NCBI RefSeq assembly: GCF_001619875.1
Contig: NZ_LRFC01000001.1
Coordinates: 744,001 to 808,000 of the forward strand
Length of the DNA: 64,000 nucleotides
DNA from: Fictibacillus phosphorivorans
Lineage (GTDB): Bacteria; Bacillota; Bacilli; Bacillales; Fictibacillaceae
Direction of reading: 5' to 3'
Both the position numbers and the translations under genes were made by a program. Below the pieces are notes generated by a model. The model was given only the letters and a program-made list of their open reading frames with translations. It was not told where the DNA came from and did no database searches. Below, in pieces: positions 53,602 through 62,113 of the stretch (position 1 is the stretch's first letter; the number at the start of each line of letters is the position of its first letter).

Positions 53602-53638
53602 TGCTCGTTCAGCGGGTGGTAAGCACGCTGGACGAGCG
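53602..53638. repeat. Hairpin related to the 20-bp tandem repeat
   Basis: GCTCGTTCAGCG / CGCTGGACGAGC is a 12-bp imperfect stem; its left arm shares GTGCTCGTTCA with the tandem unit at 40041. No gene is seen in the 53.5-53.7 kb gap. Confidence 0.7.
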
Positions 53639-53680
53639 CCATCCGAGAAATACGACAACCAAAGACGAAATAAGCAAATA

Positions 53681-53722
53681 AAAAGACGGCAGGGGAACAA
53701 TAATGTTCCCTGCCGTCTTTTC
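53681..53722. terminator. Bidirectional terminator, GNAT side / MFS side
   Basis: An AAAGACGGCAGGGGAACA / TGTTCCCTGCCGTCTTT stem with flanking A and T runs. Confidence 0.93.
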
Positions 53723-53729
53723 TATCCAG

Positions 53730-55349
53730 TTATCCCAGCTTTCGCTCCGCTGCTTGTTCTTTTGATGCAGTTTTCTCTTCATTGGACGTTCTTAACGGAA
53801 TTTCTTTTAAGAAAAAGAAAGTAAGCAAGAACGCAGATCCAATTACGATAGCACCCGTTAAGAAACCGCCGTTTAAGGCATAACTTAGTGACCCACGCAA
53901 GATTTCTAAAACTTGTTTGATAAAAGCAAGTGACTCAGGTGGCAGCGCACTAAACTTTTCAAGCACTGCACCTTGATTTAAAAGCACTTGTGGGTTTGCC
54001 AGTTCTTTAATCTGCTCACCCATCTGAGGTGAGATGTTAGGTGTTGATGCAATTAATTTTTGAGTTTCTTTGTTAAAGTGGTCAGTAAGTGAATTGTTCA
54101 TAACACTTCCCATAATTGAAACACCAATTGTCCCTCCTAACTGTCTGAACAGCTGAACGGATGAAGTCGCAACACCCAAATATTTATGTTCGATCGCATT
54201 TTGTACAGTTAATGTAAAGATAGGAAAAGCAATACCTAATCCTGAACCCACTAAGATCATGTTAAGAATAGCAGTTGTATTTGTCGTCTCGGTATCCATA
54301 AAATGCATGCTCGTCATACCGCTTACCATGATGAAAAGTCCAAGCAAGGCAAGCTTTTTGTACTTTCCGGTCTTTGTTACAATCTGTCCGCTTATCGTAC
54401 TTCCGGCAACCATCGCGAGCGTAAGAGGCATCATCACAAATCCGGATTTAGTAGCAGAAGTACCCATTACCCCTTGAATAAAGAAAGGCATATACATGAT
54501 TGATCCAAACATTCCAGCCCCTAAAAAGAAACCGATGATGTTAGAAACCGTAAACACCTTATTCTTAAACATATCAAGCGGAAGCACTGGGCTAGTGACA
54601 CGCTTTTCTGTACGAATAAATAAGAAGAAAGCAACAATTGTTACGGCAAATAGTCCGATGATTTCAGGTGATACCCAGTCATATTGATTTCCTGCCCAAG
54701 TAAAAGAAAGCAAAAGAGGGACCATTGTAAGTGTCAAGAGAAGAGAACCTGTGTAATCAATGGACTCTTTCTCTTTTCTTTGTACAGATGGAAACAAAAA
54801 ATGGATAGCCAGAAAAGCAACTAAACCAAACGGAAGGAAGATCCAGAACACCCAATGCCAATGGAAGTGATCAACGATATATCCTCCTAATGTTGGACCG
54901 AACACACTTGCTAACCCGAAAACACTGCTCATGATTCCCTGCCATTTGCCTCGTTCGCGAGGAGGGAATAAATCACCAACAGCTGTAAAAGCGGTTGACA
55001 TGATCATCCCGCCTCCAAACCCTTGAATACCTCGATAAGCAATAAGCTCAAGGATGCTTCCGGATACACCGCACAACAGCGATCCTACACTAAAAACACC
55101 AATCCCTAAAAGGATAAAAGGCTTTCTGCCGTATATGTCAGACAGTTTACCAACCAAGATGGCTGTAATGCTAGAAGTCAGCATGAAGATTGTAAAAACC
55201 CAGCTGTAATATTCAATCCCGCCAAGATCAGCAATGATTTTTGGCAGTGATGTACCAACGATTGTTTGGTTTAAGGCAGCAAAAAGCATAGCTGCCATTA
55301 TGGAAAGCATGATAATGACTTTCCTTCGCATTTCTAAATGTTCCATCAT
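53730..55349 (-). CDS. DHA2-family multidrug MFS transporter (EmrB/QacA type)
   Basis: A 539-aa, 14-helix proton-coupled efflux pump. Motif A GKLSDIYGRKPFI lies between helices 2 and 3, and motif C (VFGPTLGGYI-type) on helix 5. A large outside loop (about 440-495, with the NNSLTDHFN segment) is typical of DHA2. The MarR gene immediately upstream forms an operon with it (69 bp). It likely exports hydrophobic or aromatic toxicants; specificity is unknown. Confidence 0.93.
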   Translation of the reverse strand: MMEHLEMRRKVIIMLSIMAAMLFAALNQTIVGTSLPKIIADLGGIEYYSWVFTIFMLTSSITAILVGKLSDIYGRKPFILLGIGVFSVGSLLCGVSGSILELIAYRGIQGFGGGMIMSTAFTAVGDLFPPRERGKWQGIMSSVFGLASVFGPTLGGYIVDHFHWHWVFWIFLPFGLVAFLAIHFLFPSVQRKEKESIDYTGSLLLTLTMVPLLLSFTWAGNQYDWVSPEIIGLFAVTIVAFFLFIRTEKRVTSPVLPLDMFKNKVFTVSNIIGFFLGAGMFGSIMYMPFFIQGVMGTSATKSGFVMMPLTLAMVAGSTISGQIVTKTGKYKKLALLGLFIMVSGMTSMHFMDTETTNTTAILNMILVGSGLGIAFPIFTLTVQNAIEHKYLGVATSSVQLFRQLGGTIGVSIMGSVMNNSLTDHFNKETQKLIASTPNISPQMGEQIKELANPQVLLNQGAVLEKFSALPPESLAFIKQVLEILRGSLSYALNGGFLTGAIVIGSAFLLTFFFLKEIPLRTSNEEKTASKEQAAERKLG

Positions 55350-55417
55350 GTCGCCTCCTATTCATGTGATAAATAGTTAATAAAGTGAAGTATCATCAAA
55401 AAGCAAAACTGCTTTAA

Positions 55418-55855
55418 CTAATCCAGCAGTTTTGTTGAAGATGCTATCATGCGTTTCATGTCTTCATCAGTAAGGTTAGCAAACTTTTCCCCTAAATACT
55501 TGTTTTTAATATCGTCCATTTTTTTAGCGATATCTTTGCCATCTTCTGTAATTTCCAAGTAAACAATTCTTCGGTCAGAATCTGATCGAACACGCTGTAT
55601 ATAGTTTTTTCCAACTAGGCGGTCTGTAACAGCGGTTATATGGCTGGATGACACCTTTAATTCATTAGCAATTTCAGACGCCATTAAAGGACTCTGAATA
55701 AATAGAGTCTGCAATACAGCAAATTCGTTGCTTGGTATATAATCCGAGTACACTTCGTTCAGACCTTTTCGCAACGTCCGAAAAAGTCTTCGTAAACTCA
55801 TTTCAAGGTCACGTTCTAATTCATTTCTTTCTTGTGATTGCTCTCTGTTCTCCAT
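55418..55855 (-). CDS. MarR-family transcriptional regulator
   Basis: A 145-aa dimeric winged-HTH repressor. The recognition region MASEIANELKVSSSHITAVTDRLVGKNYIQR and wing DSDRRIVYLEITEDGK match MarR (about 55-105). It precedes the EmrB-like pump on the same strand and should repress the pair until a ligand binds. No clear palindrome was identified upstream. Confidence 0.92.
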   Translation of the reverse strand: MENREQSQERNELERDLEMSLRRLFRTLRKGLNEVYSDYIPSNEFAVLQTLFIQSPLMASEIANELKVSSSHITAVTDRLVGKNYIQRVRSDSDRRIVYLEITEDGKDIAKKMDDIKNKYLGEKFANLTDEDMKRMIASSTKLLD

Positions 55856-55943
55856 CTTAACACCCTTGCTTTTTGTTTCTTCTACTAGTATATGATAATT
55901 TATATTTAATAAGAAAGAAAGTAAAAGGTTTGAGGAGAAGGAA

Positions 55944-56054
55944 ATGATGAAGAATTCTACGTTGTTTTTTGTACTTTTAGGATTTGGTTTTTTAATCGGA
56001 ATTGCATATTGGGTTTGGGCAATTACTACGCAATCACAGCCTGGTGGGATGTAA
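55944..56054 (+). CDS. Single-span small membrane protein (36 aa)
   Basis: MMKNSTLFFVLLGFGFLIGI and then AYWVWAITTQ with a polar tail: one membrane helix with an aromatic end. GAGGAGAAGG lies before tandem ATGs and a terminator follows about 50 bp downstream. Divergent from the marR gene. Not recognised; well supported by initiation and terminator. Confidence 0.7.
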   Translation: MMKNSTLFFVLLGFGFLIGIAYWVWAITTQSQPGGM

Positions 56055-56106
56055 AAGCTTGTTTGAAACTTTTAATGATAAAAAACACTTTGGAAAAGAG
56101 ACAAAA

Positions 56107-56138
56107 AAATCGAGCCGCTCATGGCTCTTTTTTTGTAC
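56107..56138 (+). terminator. Terminator after the 36-aa gene
   Basis: CGAGCC-GCTCAT-GGCTCTTTTTTT with a preceding A run. Confidence 0.85.
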
Positions 56139-56184
56139 TTTAAAACATTTATAAAGTGGGTGTGATAGTAATGGAGGTGTAAAG

Positions 56185-56841
56185 ATGAAAGAAAAATATC
56201 AAATTACCAACCGATTCATAAAAAAAGAATGGAGACAACGTCCAGGCGGGAATCGAATTCCTAAGTTTGCTGTAGCTCATGATACGGGTAACGCTGGTTC
56301 GACGGCTCAGCAAAACTATAATTATTTCAATAGCAAAAACCTAGAAGCATCCGCGCATGTCTTTATCGATGATAAACAAATCCTTATAATCATTCCTTTA
56401 CATGAAAAAGCATGGCATGTGCGATCTGATGTATCTGATGCAAATGAATGGGGAATCGGCGTTGAACTTTGCTACGGTGGTGCCATTCAATTTCAAGAAG
56501 CATATAAACGGTATGTCTGGTTTTTTGCTTATTTATGTGAGTTGTATCAATGGGACCCTGAACGTCATATCAAGGGCCACTACCAACTAGATCCAAAGAG
56601 GCGAACAGATCCGCTGAATAGTTTTCATCAATATAATAAGACGTTCCCTTTTTTTATAGAGGATATTAAATACGAAAAAAAGAAACGAACTGTCCAAACA
56701 GAAGAATTTAAAGAAACCGTAACTTCACCTGGAAAGCTTTTTAAGGTGCAAATTGGAGCATTCTCTTCTCGAGAAAACGCTGAAAAGCTTGCATTGAAAG
56801 CAAAAGCAGCGGGATTTGCTGTTCATATCGATCACCTTTAA
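56185..56841 (+). CDS. N-acetylmuramoyl-L-alanine amidase (Amidase_2) with SPOR domain
   Basis: A 218-aa protein. The amidase_2/T7-lysozyme-like domain (about 20-145) has zinc-ligand candidates in AVAHDTGNAG (His) and IKGHYQLDPKRRTDP (His and Asp), and the SAHVFIDDKQI segment. A C-terminal SPOR domain (about 180-218, KVQIGAFSSRENAEKLALKAKAAGF) binds denuded glycan. No signal peptide is visible. It resembles Bacillus CwlC/CwlH-type mother-cell autolysins and prophage endolysins, which also lack signals; here no phage genes surround it. It overlaps the next gene convergently by four bases. Confidence 0.9.
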   Translation: MKEKYQITNRFIKKEWRQRPGGNRIPKFAVAHDTGNAGSTAQQNYNYFNSKNLEASAHVFIDDKQILIIIPLHEKAWHVRSDVSDANEWGIGVELCYGGAIQFQEAYKRYVWFFAYLCELYQWDPERHIKGHYQLDPKRRTDPLNSFHQYNKTFPFFIEDIKYEKKKRTVQTEEFKETVTSPGKLFKVQIGAFSSRENAEKLALKAKAAGFAVHIDHL

Positions 56842-57200
56842 TCGGCTATTTTTTCTTTTTTCCATGTGTAGTACACAAGTGCCATTCCAATTAAAACAAA
56901 CAAAGGTTCAAGAATATTGGCTTCGGGACCACTTGTTACACGATGTAATTGGAAAACCCAGTGAAATAAGATGTTATCGACCGTTAAAAACAAGCCGATC
57001 GCAGCTAAAAATCCATGAAAAAATGATGTGCTATAGCGTTTGAAGATATACAGCAGAATTAGAAATAAAATGACCACGCCAAAAAATACAGCTCCTATTC
57101 GTTCGCCTGCTGTTACGGCTTTAAGCTCCCAAGCAAAAACTCTAATGGACCAGTGAGACATTACAAATAGACCAAATAAAAAACCAATCCAAATCTTCAT
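56838..57200 (-). CDS. DUF2243-like membrane protein
   Basis: A 120-aa protein with about four helices and the conserved DNILFHWVFQLHRVTSGPEANI loop (His residues) resembling DUF2243 proteins. ATG 57200 follows GAAGGAG; an upstream in-frame start at 57266 is unlikely. Function unknown. Confidence 0.75.
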   Translation of the reverse strand: MKIWIGFLFGLFVMSHWSIRVFAWELKAVTAGERIGAVFFGVVILFLILLYIFKRYSTSFFHGFLAAIGLFLTVDNILFHWVFQLHRVTSGPEANILEPLFVLIGMALVYYTWKKEKIAD

Positions 57201-57328
57201 GACAGCTCCTTCTTTACCTAACAAATTACGACATATTTTATGAATATAGGTTTCATATCTATTCAATAATGGTATATAAGTAGGAGGTTTGCAATAATTT
57301 TTTGTTTATATAGGGGGATATAGATAAA

Positions 57329-58159
57329 ATGGAGCGCCAATTGAAAGAATTGGGGAAAAAGATCATTGATTGTAAATATGATCTGGCGAAGAAGATTGAT
57401 GAAGTTCGAGTACAGCATGGAGAAAATCCGTCACCTCTAACAGATTTTGTGAAAGAAATTCGAGGTGAATTATTCTCGTATTTTGGAGAAGCGCTTTATG
57501 ATGATTTTAAAGTGAGCGAAGAACGATTTATTAAGTGGGGAAAGAAGAATGGTGAACTTGCGGTACAGTACGAAGTCCCATTGGATACGGCCTTAAGCAG
57601 TACGAGATTTTATCGGATTGTTTTGTGGGAATTTATACGCAACGAAATAAAAAATGAACAGTTTTCGGTTGAAACGGTTTTAAAAGCCGCATCAATCATT
57701 GATCCTTTTTTAGATGAAACGGTTCATGCTTTTAGTGTAGCTTATGTCGAAAACAACAACCGAGTACTCGGATTGGCCCGTGAAGCGATTGAAGAGCTCT
57801 CTGTTCCGGTTGTTAGATTGACAAGATCTATTGCTGTTCTTCCACTAGTTGGAACGATTGATACACACCGTTCTAAGTTAATTATGGAAACATCGCTGCA
57901 AAAATGTATGGAATTGCAGGTCGAACATCTTTTTATCGATTTGTCGGGAGTACCTGTCATTGATACGATGGTGGCACATAACTTATTTAAAGTGATTAAT
58001 TCACTCAAACTTTTAGGTGTTAAGGTAACATTAAGTGGTATGCGTCCAGAATTAGCGCAGACAGTGGTATCACTGGGAATCAGTTTCGAAGGGTTCTCGA
58101 TCGCGGGTAACTTATACCAAGAGCTAGAAGCGATGGGAATCGGCCCTCAAACCAAATAG
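57329..58159 (+). CDS. RsbR-family STAS protein (stressosome-type co-antagonist)
   Basis: A 276-aa protein with an N-terminal globin-like, non-haem sensor region (about 20-150) and a STAS domain (about 160-270). The STAS part has the two phospho-acceptor Thr contexts of RsbR proteins, GTIDTHR and DLSGVPVIDTMVAH. Such proteins assemble into the stressosome and control RsbT and thus sigma-B. No RsbS, RsbT or other rsb gene is adjacent, as is usual for orphan RsbR paralogues. AGGGGGATAT precedes the ATG. Confidence 0.92.
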   Translation: MERQLKELGKKIIDCKYDLAKKIDEVRVQHGENPSPLTDFVKEIRGELFSYFGEALYDDFKVSEERFIKWGKKNGELAVQYEVPLDTALSSTRFYRIVLWEFIRNEIKNEQFSVETVLKAASIIDPFLDETVHAFSVAYVENNNRVLGLAREAIEELSVPVVRLTRSIAVLPLVGTIDTHRSKLIMETSLQKCMELQVEHLFIDLSGVPVIDTMVAHNLFKVINSLKLLGVKVTLSGMRPELAQTVVSLGISFEGFSIAGNLYQELEAMGIGPQTK

Positions 58160-58252
58160 AACGAAGAAATATCTGTTTTTTTGACAGGTATTTTTTTCTT
58201 GTATAAAAAGAACGTTTGTTCGCATATAATATATAAAAAAGGAGGTTGCTTC

Positions 58253-58462
58253 ATGACTAGCATGTTTTTGAGATGCATCCAGGAAAGGGCTGCGGTTGAG
58301 ATGATTTATCTTTCCCGAAAAGGGGATATTTCACATCGGTTGGTAATTCCATATTCACTTCACGGAGATATCATTAAGGGCTACTGTTCGATTAGAAAAG
58401 AAATCCGAACTTTTCACTTGCAAAATATTTTATCTGCCCAATATCGTTTTTTGCCTTCTTAA
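58253..58462 (+). CDS. Mini WYL-like protein (69 aa)
   Basis: A short protein whose centre, VEMIYLSRKGDISHRLVIPYSLHGDIIKGYCSIRKEIRTFHLQNI, follows the WYL-domain core (Y/VP-Y-hydrophobic and RTF-h-hh-I). It lacks the HTH found on WYL regulators and would be a bare ligand-binding module. AAAAAGGAGG precedes the ATG. It is 16 bp from the next gene and probably co-transcribed. Confidence 0.8.
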   Translation: MTSMFLRCIQERAAVEMIYLSRKGDISHRLVIPYSLHGDIIKGYCSIRKEIRTFHLQNILSAQYRFLPS

Positions 58463-58478
58463 GATCGGGGGAATTGTC

Positions 58479-58838
58479 GTGCAATACGGAAGCGAAGAAG
58501 AGCGTTCGCTCATTGAGAAATTTGTAATGTATCCGATCCTACTCACCGTGTTTAACCGGGACCTGCAAATTATTAACGGCTCTCCATTTAAATTAAGGCA
58601 ACCATATGTCGCATTAATCGAACAGATTATGAATCAAATCAGTAAAGACCTATTTGATGTAAGAGTTGAACTGAGAAAAAGAAGAATAAAGGTGATGGAT
58701 GGCAAGCGTGAAGGAGATATTACAGAATACGAGATATTTATACGAGGGTACCGAGAAATCATGCGATTTCCGAACATTCATTTAAAAAACAAAACTGAAA
58801 CGCTGATGCTTTCATACCTTCACGTTTTAGCGGAATAA
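58479..58838 (+). CDS. YhjD-like protein (119 aa)
   Basis: A soluble, mainly helical protein. The order F-MYPILLTVFNRDLQIINGSPFKLRQPYV... and the basic RKRRIKVMDGKREGDITEYEIF motif resemble Bacillus YhjD, a gene of unknown function expressed in sporulation. GTG start 58479 has GGGGGAA upstream. Assignment rests on remembered similarity, so moderate confidence. Confidence 0.7.
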   Translation: MQYGSEEERSLIEKFVMYPILLTVFNRDLQIINGSPFKLRQPYVALIEQIMNQISKDLFDVRVELRKRRIKVMDGKREGDITEYEIFIRGYREIMRFPNIHLKNKTETLMLSYLHVLAE

Positions 58839-58931
58839 ATCAAAAACATTTAGTTTCCTTTTTTATTCCAACTGTATACAATAAATGCAGAATATTTGAT
58901 GATAATAGATCATTAGAAATTGAGGAACCGA

Positions 58932-59579
58932 ATGGAACACTTTATTCAGCTTGCGAGACAATTGAATAAGGAGATCATGATTGAAAGCAAAAGTCCGTAT
59001 GACCCGGTATGTCCGGTACATACTCCGCATCCTTGGCAAATGATAGGCTGTGGTAATTATGCGGCTGTTTTTGTACATCCGGACTACCCTCATTATGTCG
59101 TTAAAATTTATGGTAGGGATGAACACGGTCTTCTGGAAGAAAAGAAAGTATATGAGCGATTAGGGACTCATCCGTCATTTTCTATTTGTTATTACACAGA
59201 AAGCAGGTACTTAATTTTAAAACGAATCCAAGGTGTCACTCTTTATGACTGTGTACATAAAGGAATTAAAATCCCTGAGCATATCATTTATGACATCGAT
59301 GAAGCGTTGAGATATGCAAGAAGGAAAGGATTAAAACCAAGTGACGTACATGGAAAGAATGTAATGATCTCAGGCAATAAAGGGATTATTGTGGATGTTT
59401 CTGATTTTTATAAAATGGAAGATTGCCGAAAATGGAAAGACTTGCGTAAAGCGTATTTCACGTTTTACAAAAAAACACTTTACCACTTTCCTGTAAAAAT
59501 ACCATATTTTGTTTTAAATGGTATCCGTGTAGGGTATAGGTATTATAGAATGTTAAAATCATATAAAGCAGTCAAATAA
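58932..59579 (+). CDS. Protein kinase-like protein (YrzF-type)
   Basis: A 215-aa small eukaryotic-like kinase fold. VVKIYGRDEHG carries the Lys of the ATP site, the ILKRIQG hinge follows, DVHGKNVMI is the catalytic-loop equivalent (H-G-x-N instead of HRD-x-K), and IIVDVSDF the DFG-like Asp. Similar to Bacillus YrzF, a putative Ser/Thr kinase. The C-lobe is shortened. ATG 58932 follows TGAGGAACC, a weak site. Confidence 0.85.
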   Translation: MEHFIQLARQLNKEIMIESKSPYDPVCPVHTPHPWQMIGCGNYAAVFVHPDYPHYVVKIYGRDEHGLLEEKKVYERLGTHPSFSICYYTESRYLILKRIQGVTLYDCVHKGIKIPEHIIYDIDEALRYARRKGLKPSDVHGKNVMISGNKGIIVDVSDFYKMEDCRKWKDLRKAYFTFYKKTLYHFPVKIPYFVLNGIRVGYRYYRMLKSYKAVK

Positions 59580-59653
59580 TAGGATGAAATACCTATAAAA
59601 AACATTGGCTAAAATTACCTTTATAGGATATAATATCTATAAATCTATAGAAA

Positions 59654-59748
59654 CCTTTGTTATTAAGGGCAAACCAGTTGAAAAGCTGGGACGCAAAGCT
59701 ATGGGCCTAAAGTATGGTAAACATGCAATGGCAGCCGGTTGCCAAAGG
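59654..59748 (+). ncRNA. c-di-GMP-I (GEMM) riboswitch
   Basis: Matches the class I aptamer: GGGCAAACC, GAAA tetraloop after CAGTT, the conserved GGGACGCAAAGC, GGGCCTAAAG, then the GCAATGGCAGCCGGTTGCC that closes the second helix. The P1 stem pairs CCTTTG (59654-59659) with CAAAGG (59743-59748). It precedes two GGDEF genes, with a terminator at 59883-59914 as the likely expression platform. Polarity (on or off with c-di-GMP) cannot be told from the sequence alone. Confidence 0.93.
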
Positions 59749-59882
59749 GAAGCGGACTAATGTTTCGTTAGAAGTTGAATCGTAAAGTATGTTCTTGAAG
59801 ATGAAGTGTCATTTATTGAAACACGAAAATCATCTTGGGAACAAAAACTGACATAGCGATTCGATGCCTACCAACATTAATT

Positions 59883-59914
59883 AAGCCATTCCCTAATTGG
59901 GTAATGGCTTTTTG
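59883..59914 (+). terminator. Terminator as riboswitch expression platform
   Basis: AAGCCATT-CCC / GGG-TAATGGCTT stem followed by TTTTG, 135 bp after the aptamer and 35 bp before the GGDEF start. A possible antiterminator region lies between (an AAGATGA/TCATCTT hairpin). Confidence 0.85.
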
Positions 59915-59948
59915 TATGTAATTTTTCTAGATATGAGGGGTTGCAGAA

Positions 59949-60893
59949 ATGGAAAACTTCCAACTAGACTTGCGCACACTCAAAAGAAACTTGTTTACAG
60001 ACTTTCTGAGTTCTATTCCAAACATGATACATACCCACAAAGAGCATCTTAACCGATATGATGATTTTCATACGTTTCTAAATGGTTTTGTTCAGCAATA
60101 CGAAAAGATATTAGTAAAGTTTTTACGGGGAATTGTTCATGCGGTTTTTTTACCGGAAGAACGGTTTGAATTATTTTTAAGAAAAGCCGAGAAAATGGCT
60201 TTTCGGTCTGGCATTCATTTTTTAAGACATCAGCATATTCCACATCAGGTTCTAGCTTGCTTTACAAACAGTATCAGTGAATCTGTTCTGCAGCAAGTAA
60301 AAAAACAAACAATGAATGAATCGCTTTTTGTTCAACTTTTTATGCTGGACAGATGGAACCGAATTTCGCATCGATCCGTTACAGGATTCTTAAGCGGATT
60401 TTCAGCAGAGCAATTTAAAGATTTAAAAGAAATAAGTATACGCGATCCGTTGACTAACCTTTATAACCGGCGCTACTTCTATGATTGTTTGGAAAAAGAG
60501 TTAAAGAAGACGCACAAACTAAACCTCCCGCTTACACTAGTTATGTTTGATATTAATAACTTTAAACAGATTAATGATGAGTATGGTCATCTTGCTGGAG
60601 ATGAAATGCTTCAGCAGATCGCTGAGCTTTCAAAACGCTTAAAACTGTTTTCCGGATTTAGATTTGGCGGAGATGAATTTGTATTTCTTCTGCCAGGAAT
60701 TACAGAAGCGGAAGCCTATATACTTGTTGAAAAGATGGAGAGCCAATTGATGGGTTGGAACAATTCAATATCACTTGCTTACGGGGCAATAGAACTACTC
60801 GCAGATGCGTGTGAAAACATTGATTATTACCTTCAACTGGCTGACGAACGGATGTATACGAACAAACGAGAAGTAAAAACGTGTGAAACATAA
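59949..60893 (+). CDS. Soluble GGDEF-domain diguanylate cyclase
   Basis: A 314-aa protein: an N-terminal helical region (about 1-155; not a recognised PAS or GAF) and a C-terminal GGDEF domain (about 160-310) with the intact motif FRFGGDEF. It should make c-di-GMP from two GTP. The RxxD inhibitory site expected 5 residues upstream of GGDEF is absent. The gene follows the c-di-GMP-I riboswitch, so product likely feeds back on its own expression. The start has GAGGGG nearby. Confidence 0.92.
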   Translation: MENFQLDLRTLKRNLFTDFLSSIPNMIHTHKEHLNRYDDFHTFLNGFVQQYEKILVKFLRGIVHAVFLPEERFELFLRKAEKMAFRSGIHFLRHQHIPHQVLACFTNSISESVLQQVKKQTMNESLFVQLFMLDRWNRISHRSVTGFLSGFSAEQFKDLKEISIRDPLTNLYNRRYFYDCLEKELKKTHKLNLPLTLVMFDINNFKQINDEYGHLAGDEMLQQIAELSKRLKLFSGFRFGGDEFVFLLPGITEAEAYILVEKMESQLMGWNNSISLAYGAIELLADACENIDYYLQLADERMYTNKREVKTCET

Positions 60894-60958
60894 AATATAT
60901 ACAGGGACCTTGTGCTATGATTTTCCAATATAGCATAGAGGCGAAGGAAGATGCCTAC

Positions 60959-62032
60959 ATGAGAGATTTATTTGTAATAACAGAACACAGGTCTGAAAAC
61001 ATATCCTCTTTTTTGCGATGGTTCTTTCTAGTTCTTTGCATCCCGTTATTTTACTATCCTCCTTTTTCAAATGTATTGAACTATGAAACAGATACGTTTC
61101 CATTGCTGTTGGCGATAGGAATACTATACATGACCTCAACGCAAATCGTTCTACATAAATGTCATGAAAAATCCGTGCACTATCGCTTTTTTACTAGAGG
61201 CGGCATTGTTTTTGACTATATTGCTTACGTGTGGCTCATGCAGTTATCTGGAGGAGCAGAAAGTCCGTTTGTTTCAGTTGGTTATTTAATTGTTATTCAC
61301 GCAGCGCTTTATTGGAGATTGAAGGGCGCTTTCTTGTTAGGAGCAGCAAGCTTTAGTATCCTGCTGTTCTTTTTTATACGAGACAGCGGTTATCAAGACA
61401 CCATGGCTTCCTTTGAATTTTTTATGAAAAGCTGCTTCTTGTGGCTGATCGCATTGTATGGCGGTATTATCGCATCTAAAGAAAGACAGCATTATCTTGA
61501 AAAAAACATGTATCAGCTTCAATCCGAACAAGATTACTTAACAGGTTTGCTTAATCATAGAAAATTTCAAGAAGATGTATTAGAAAAAACAAAACAAAAT
61601 AAGCCATTCACCCTTGTGCTTTGTGACATTGACCGATTCAAAAATTTTAATGACCAGCACGGTCACTTGATTGGTGATGAAGTGCTTAAGCTCGTAGGGT
61701 CTACATTTAAACGATACATCTCTTTAAAAGACGGAGAAGCTTATCGGTATGGCGGCGAAGAATTTGCGTGGATTTTGCATACAGCTAGCAAAAATGAAGT
61801 AAAAAAGATGATTGAATCCGTCAACATCCACTTAAGAAGATATCCTTATACGATAGGAAATGAACCGTTACCCGTAACATTGAGTTACGGTATAGCCATT
61901 TATTCAGCTGGTGAAAAGCCTGCCGAAATCATTCAAAGAGCGGATACGCTTTTGTATGAAGCGAAGTCAGCTGGAAGAAATACAGTAAAATTGGATACAA
62001 TCAAAATCGAGGAAAATCAGCTAATGATGTAG
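60959..62032 (+). CDS. Membrane-anchored GGDEF-domain diguanylate cyclase
   Basis: A 357-aa protein with about six membrane helices (about 20-185) and a C-terminal GGDEF domain (about 190-345) with GGEEF in RYGGEEFAW, an active variant; no RxxD inhibitory site is seen. The start at 60959 (MRDLFVI) is preceded by AAGGAAG at eight bases; the ATG at 60917 has only a weak site. It lies 65 bp after the first cyclase gene, probably in the same riboswitch-controlled unit. Confidence 0.9.
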   Translation: MRDLFVITEHRSENISSFLRWFFLVLCIPLFYYPPFSNVLNYETDTFPLLLAIGILYMTSTQIVLHKCHEKSVHYRFFTRGGIVFDYIAYVWLMQLSGGAESPFVSVGYLIVIHAALYWRLKGAFLLGAASFSILLFFFIRDSGYQDTMASFEFFMKSCFLWLIALYGGIIASKERQHYLEKNMYQLQSEQDYLTGLLNHRKFQEDVLEKTKQNKPFTLVLCDIDRFKNFNDQHGHLIGDEVLKLVGSTFKRYISLKDGEAYRYGGEEFAWILHTASKNEVKKMIESVNIHLRRYPYTIGNEPLPVTLSYGIAIYSAGEKPAEIIQRADTLLYEAKSAGRNTVKLDTIKIEENQLMM

Positions 62033-62113
62033 CGGTTTTCTTTTTTTGTTAAGGTGGTTCAATATTAAAGAATTGTTCCTAAAGGATTTTGTATGAATCT
62101 CTTCTTTGGTAAG

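Noticed and set aside
53561-53824. 87-codon plus-strand frame in the GNAT-MFS gap
   Set aside because: It runs over a hairpin and the bidirectional terminator into the antisense of the MFS gene, with no initiation site.
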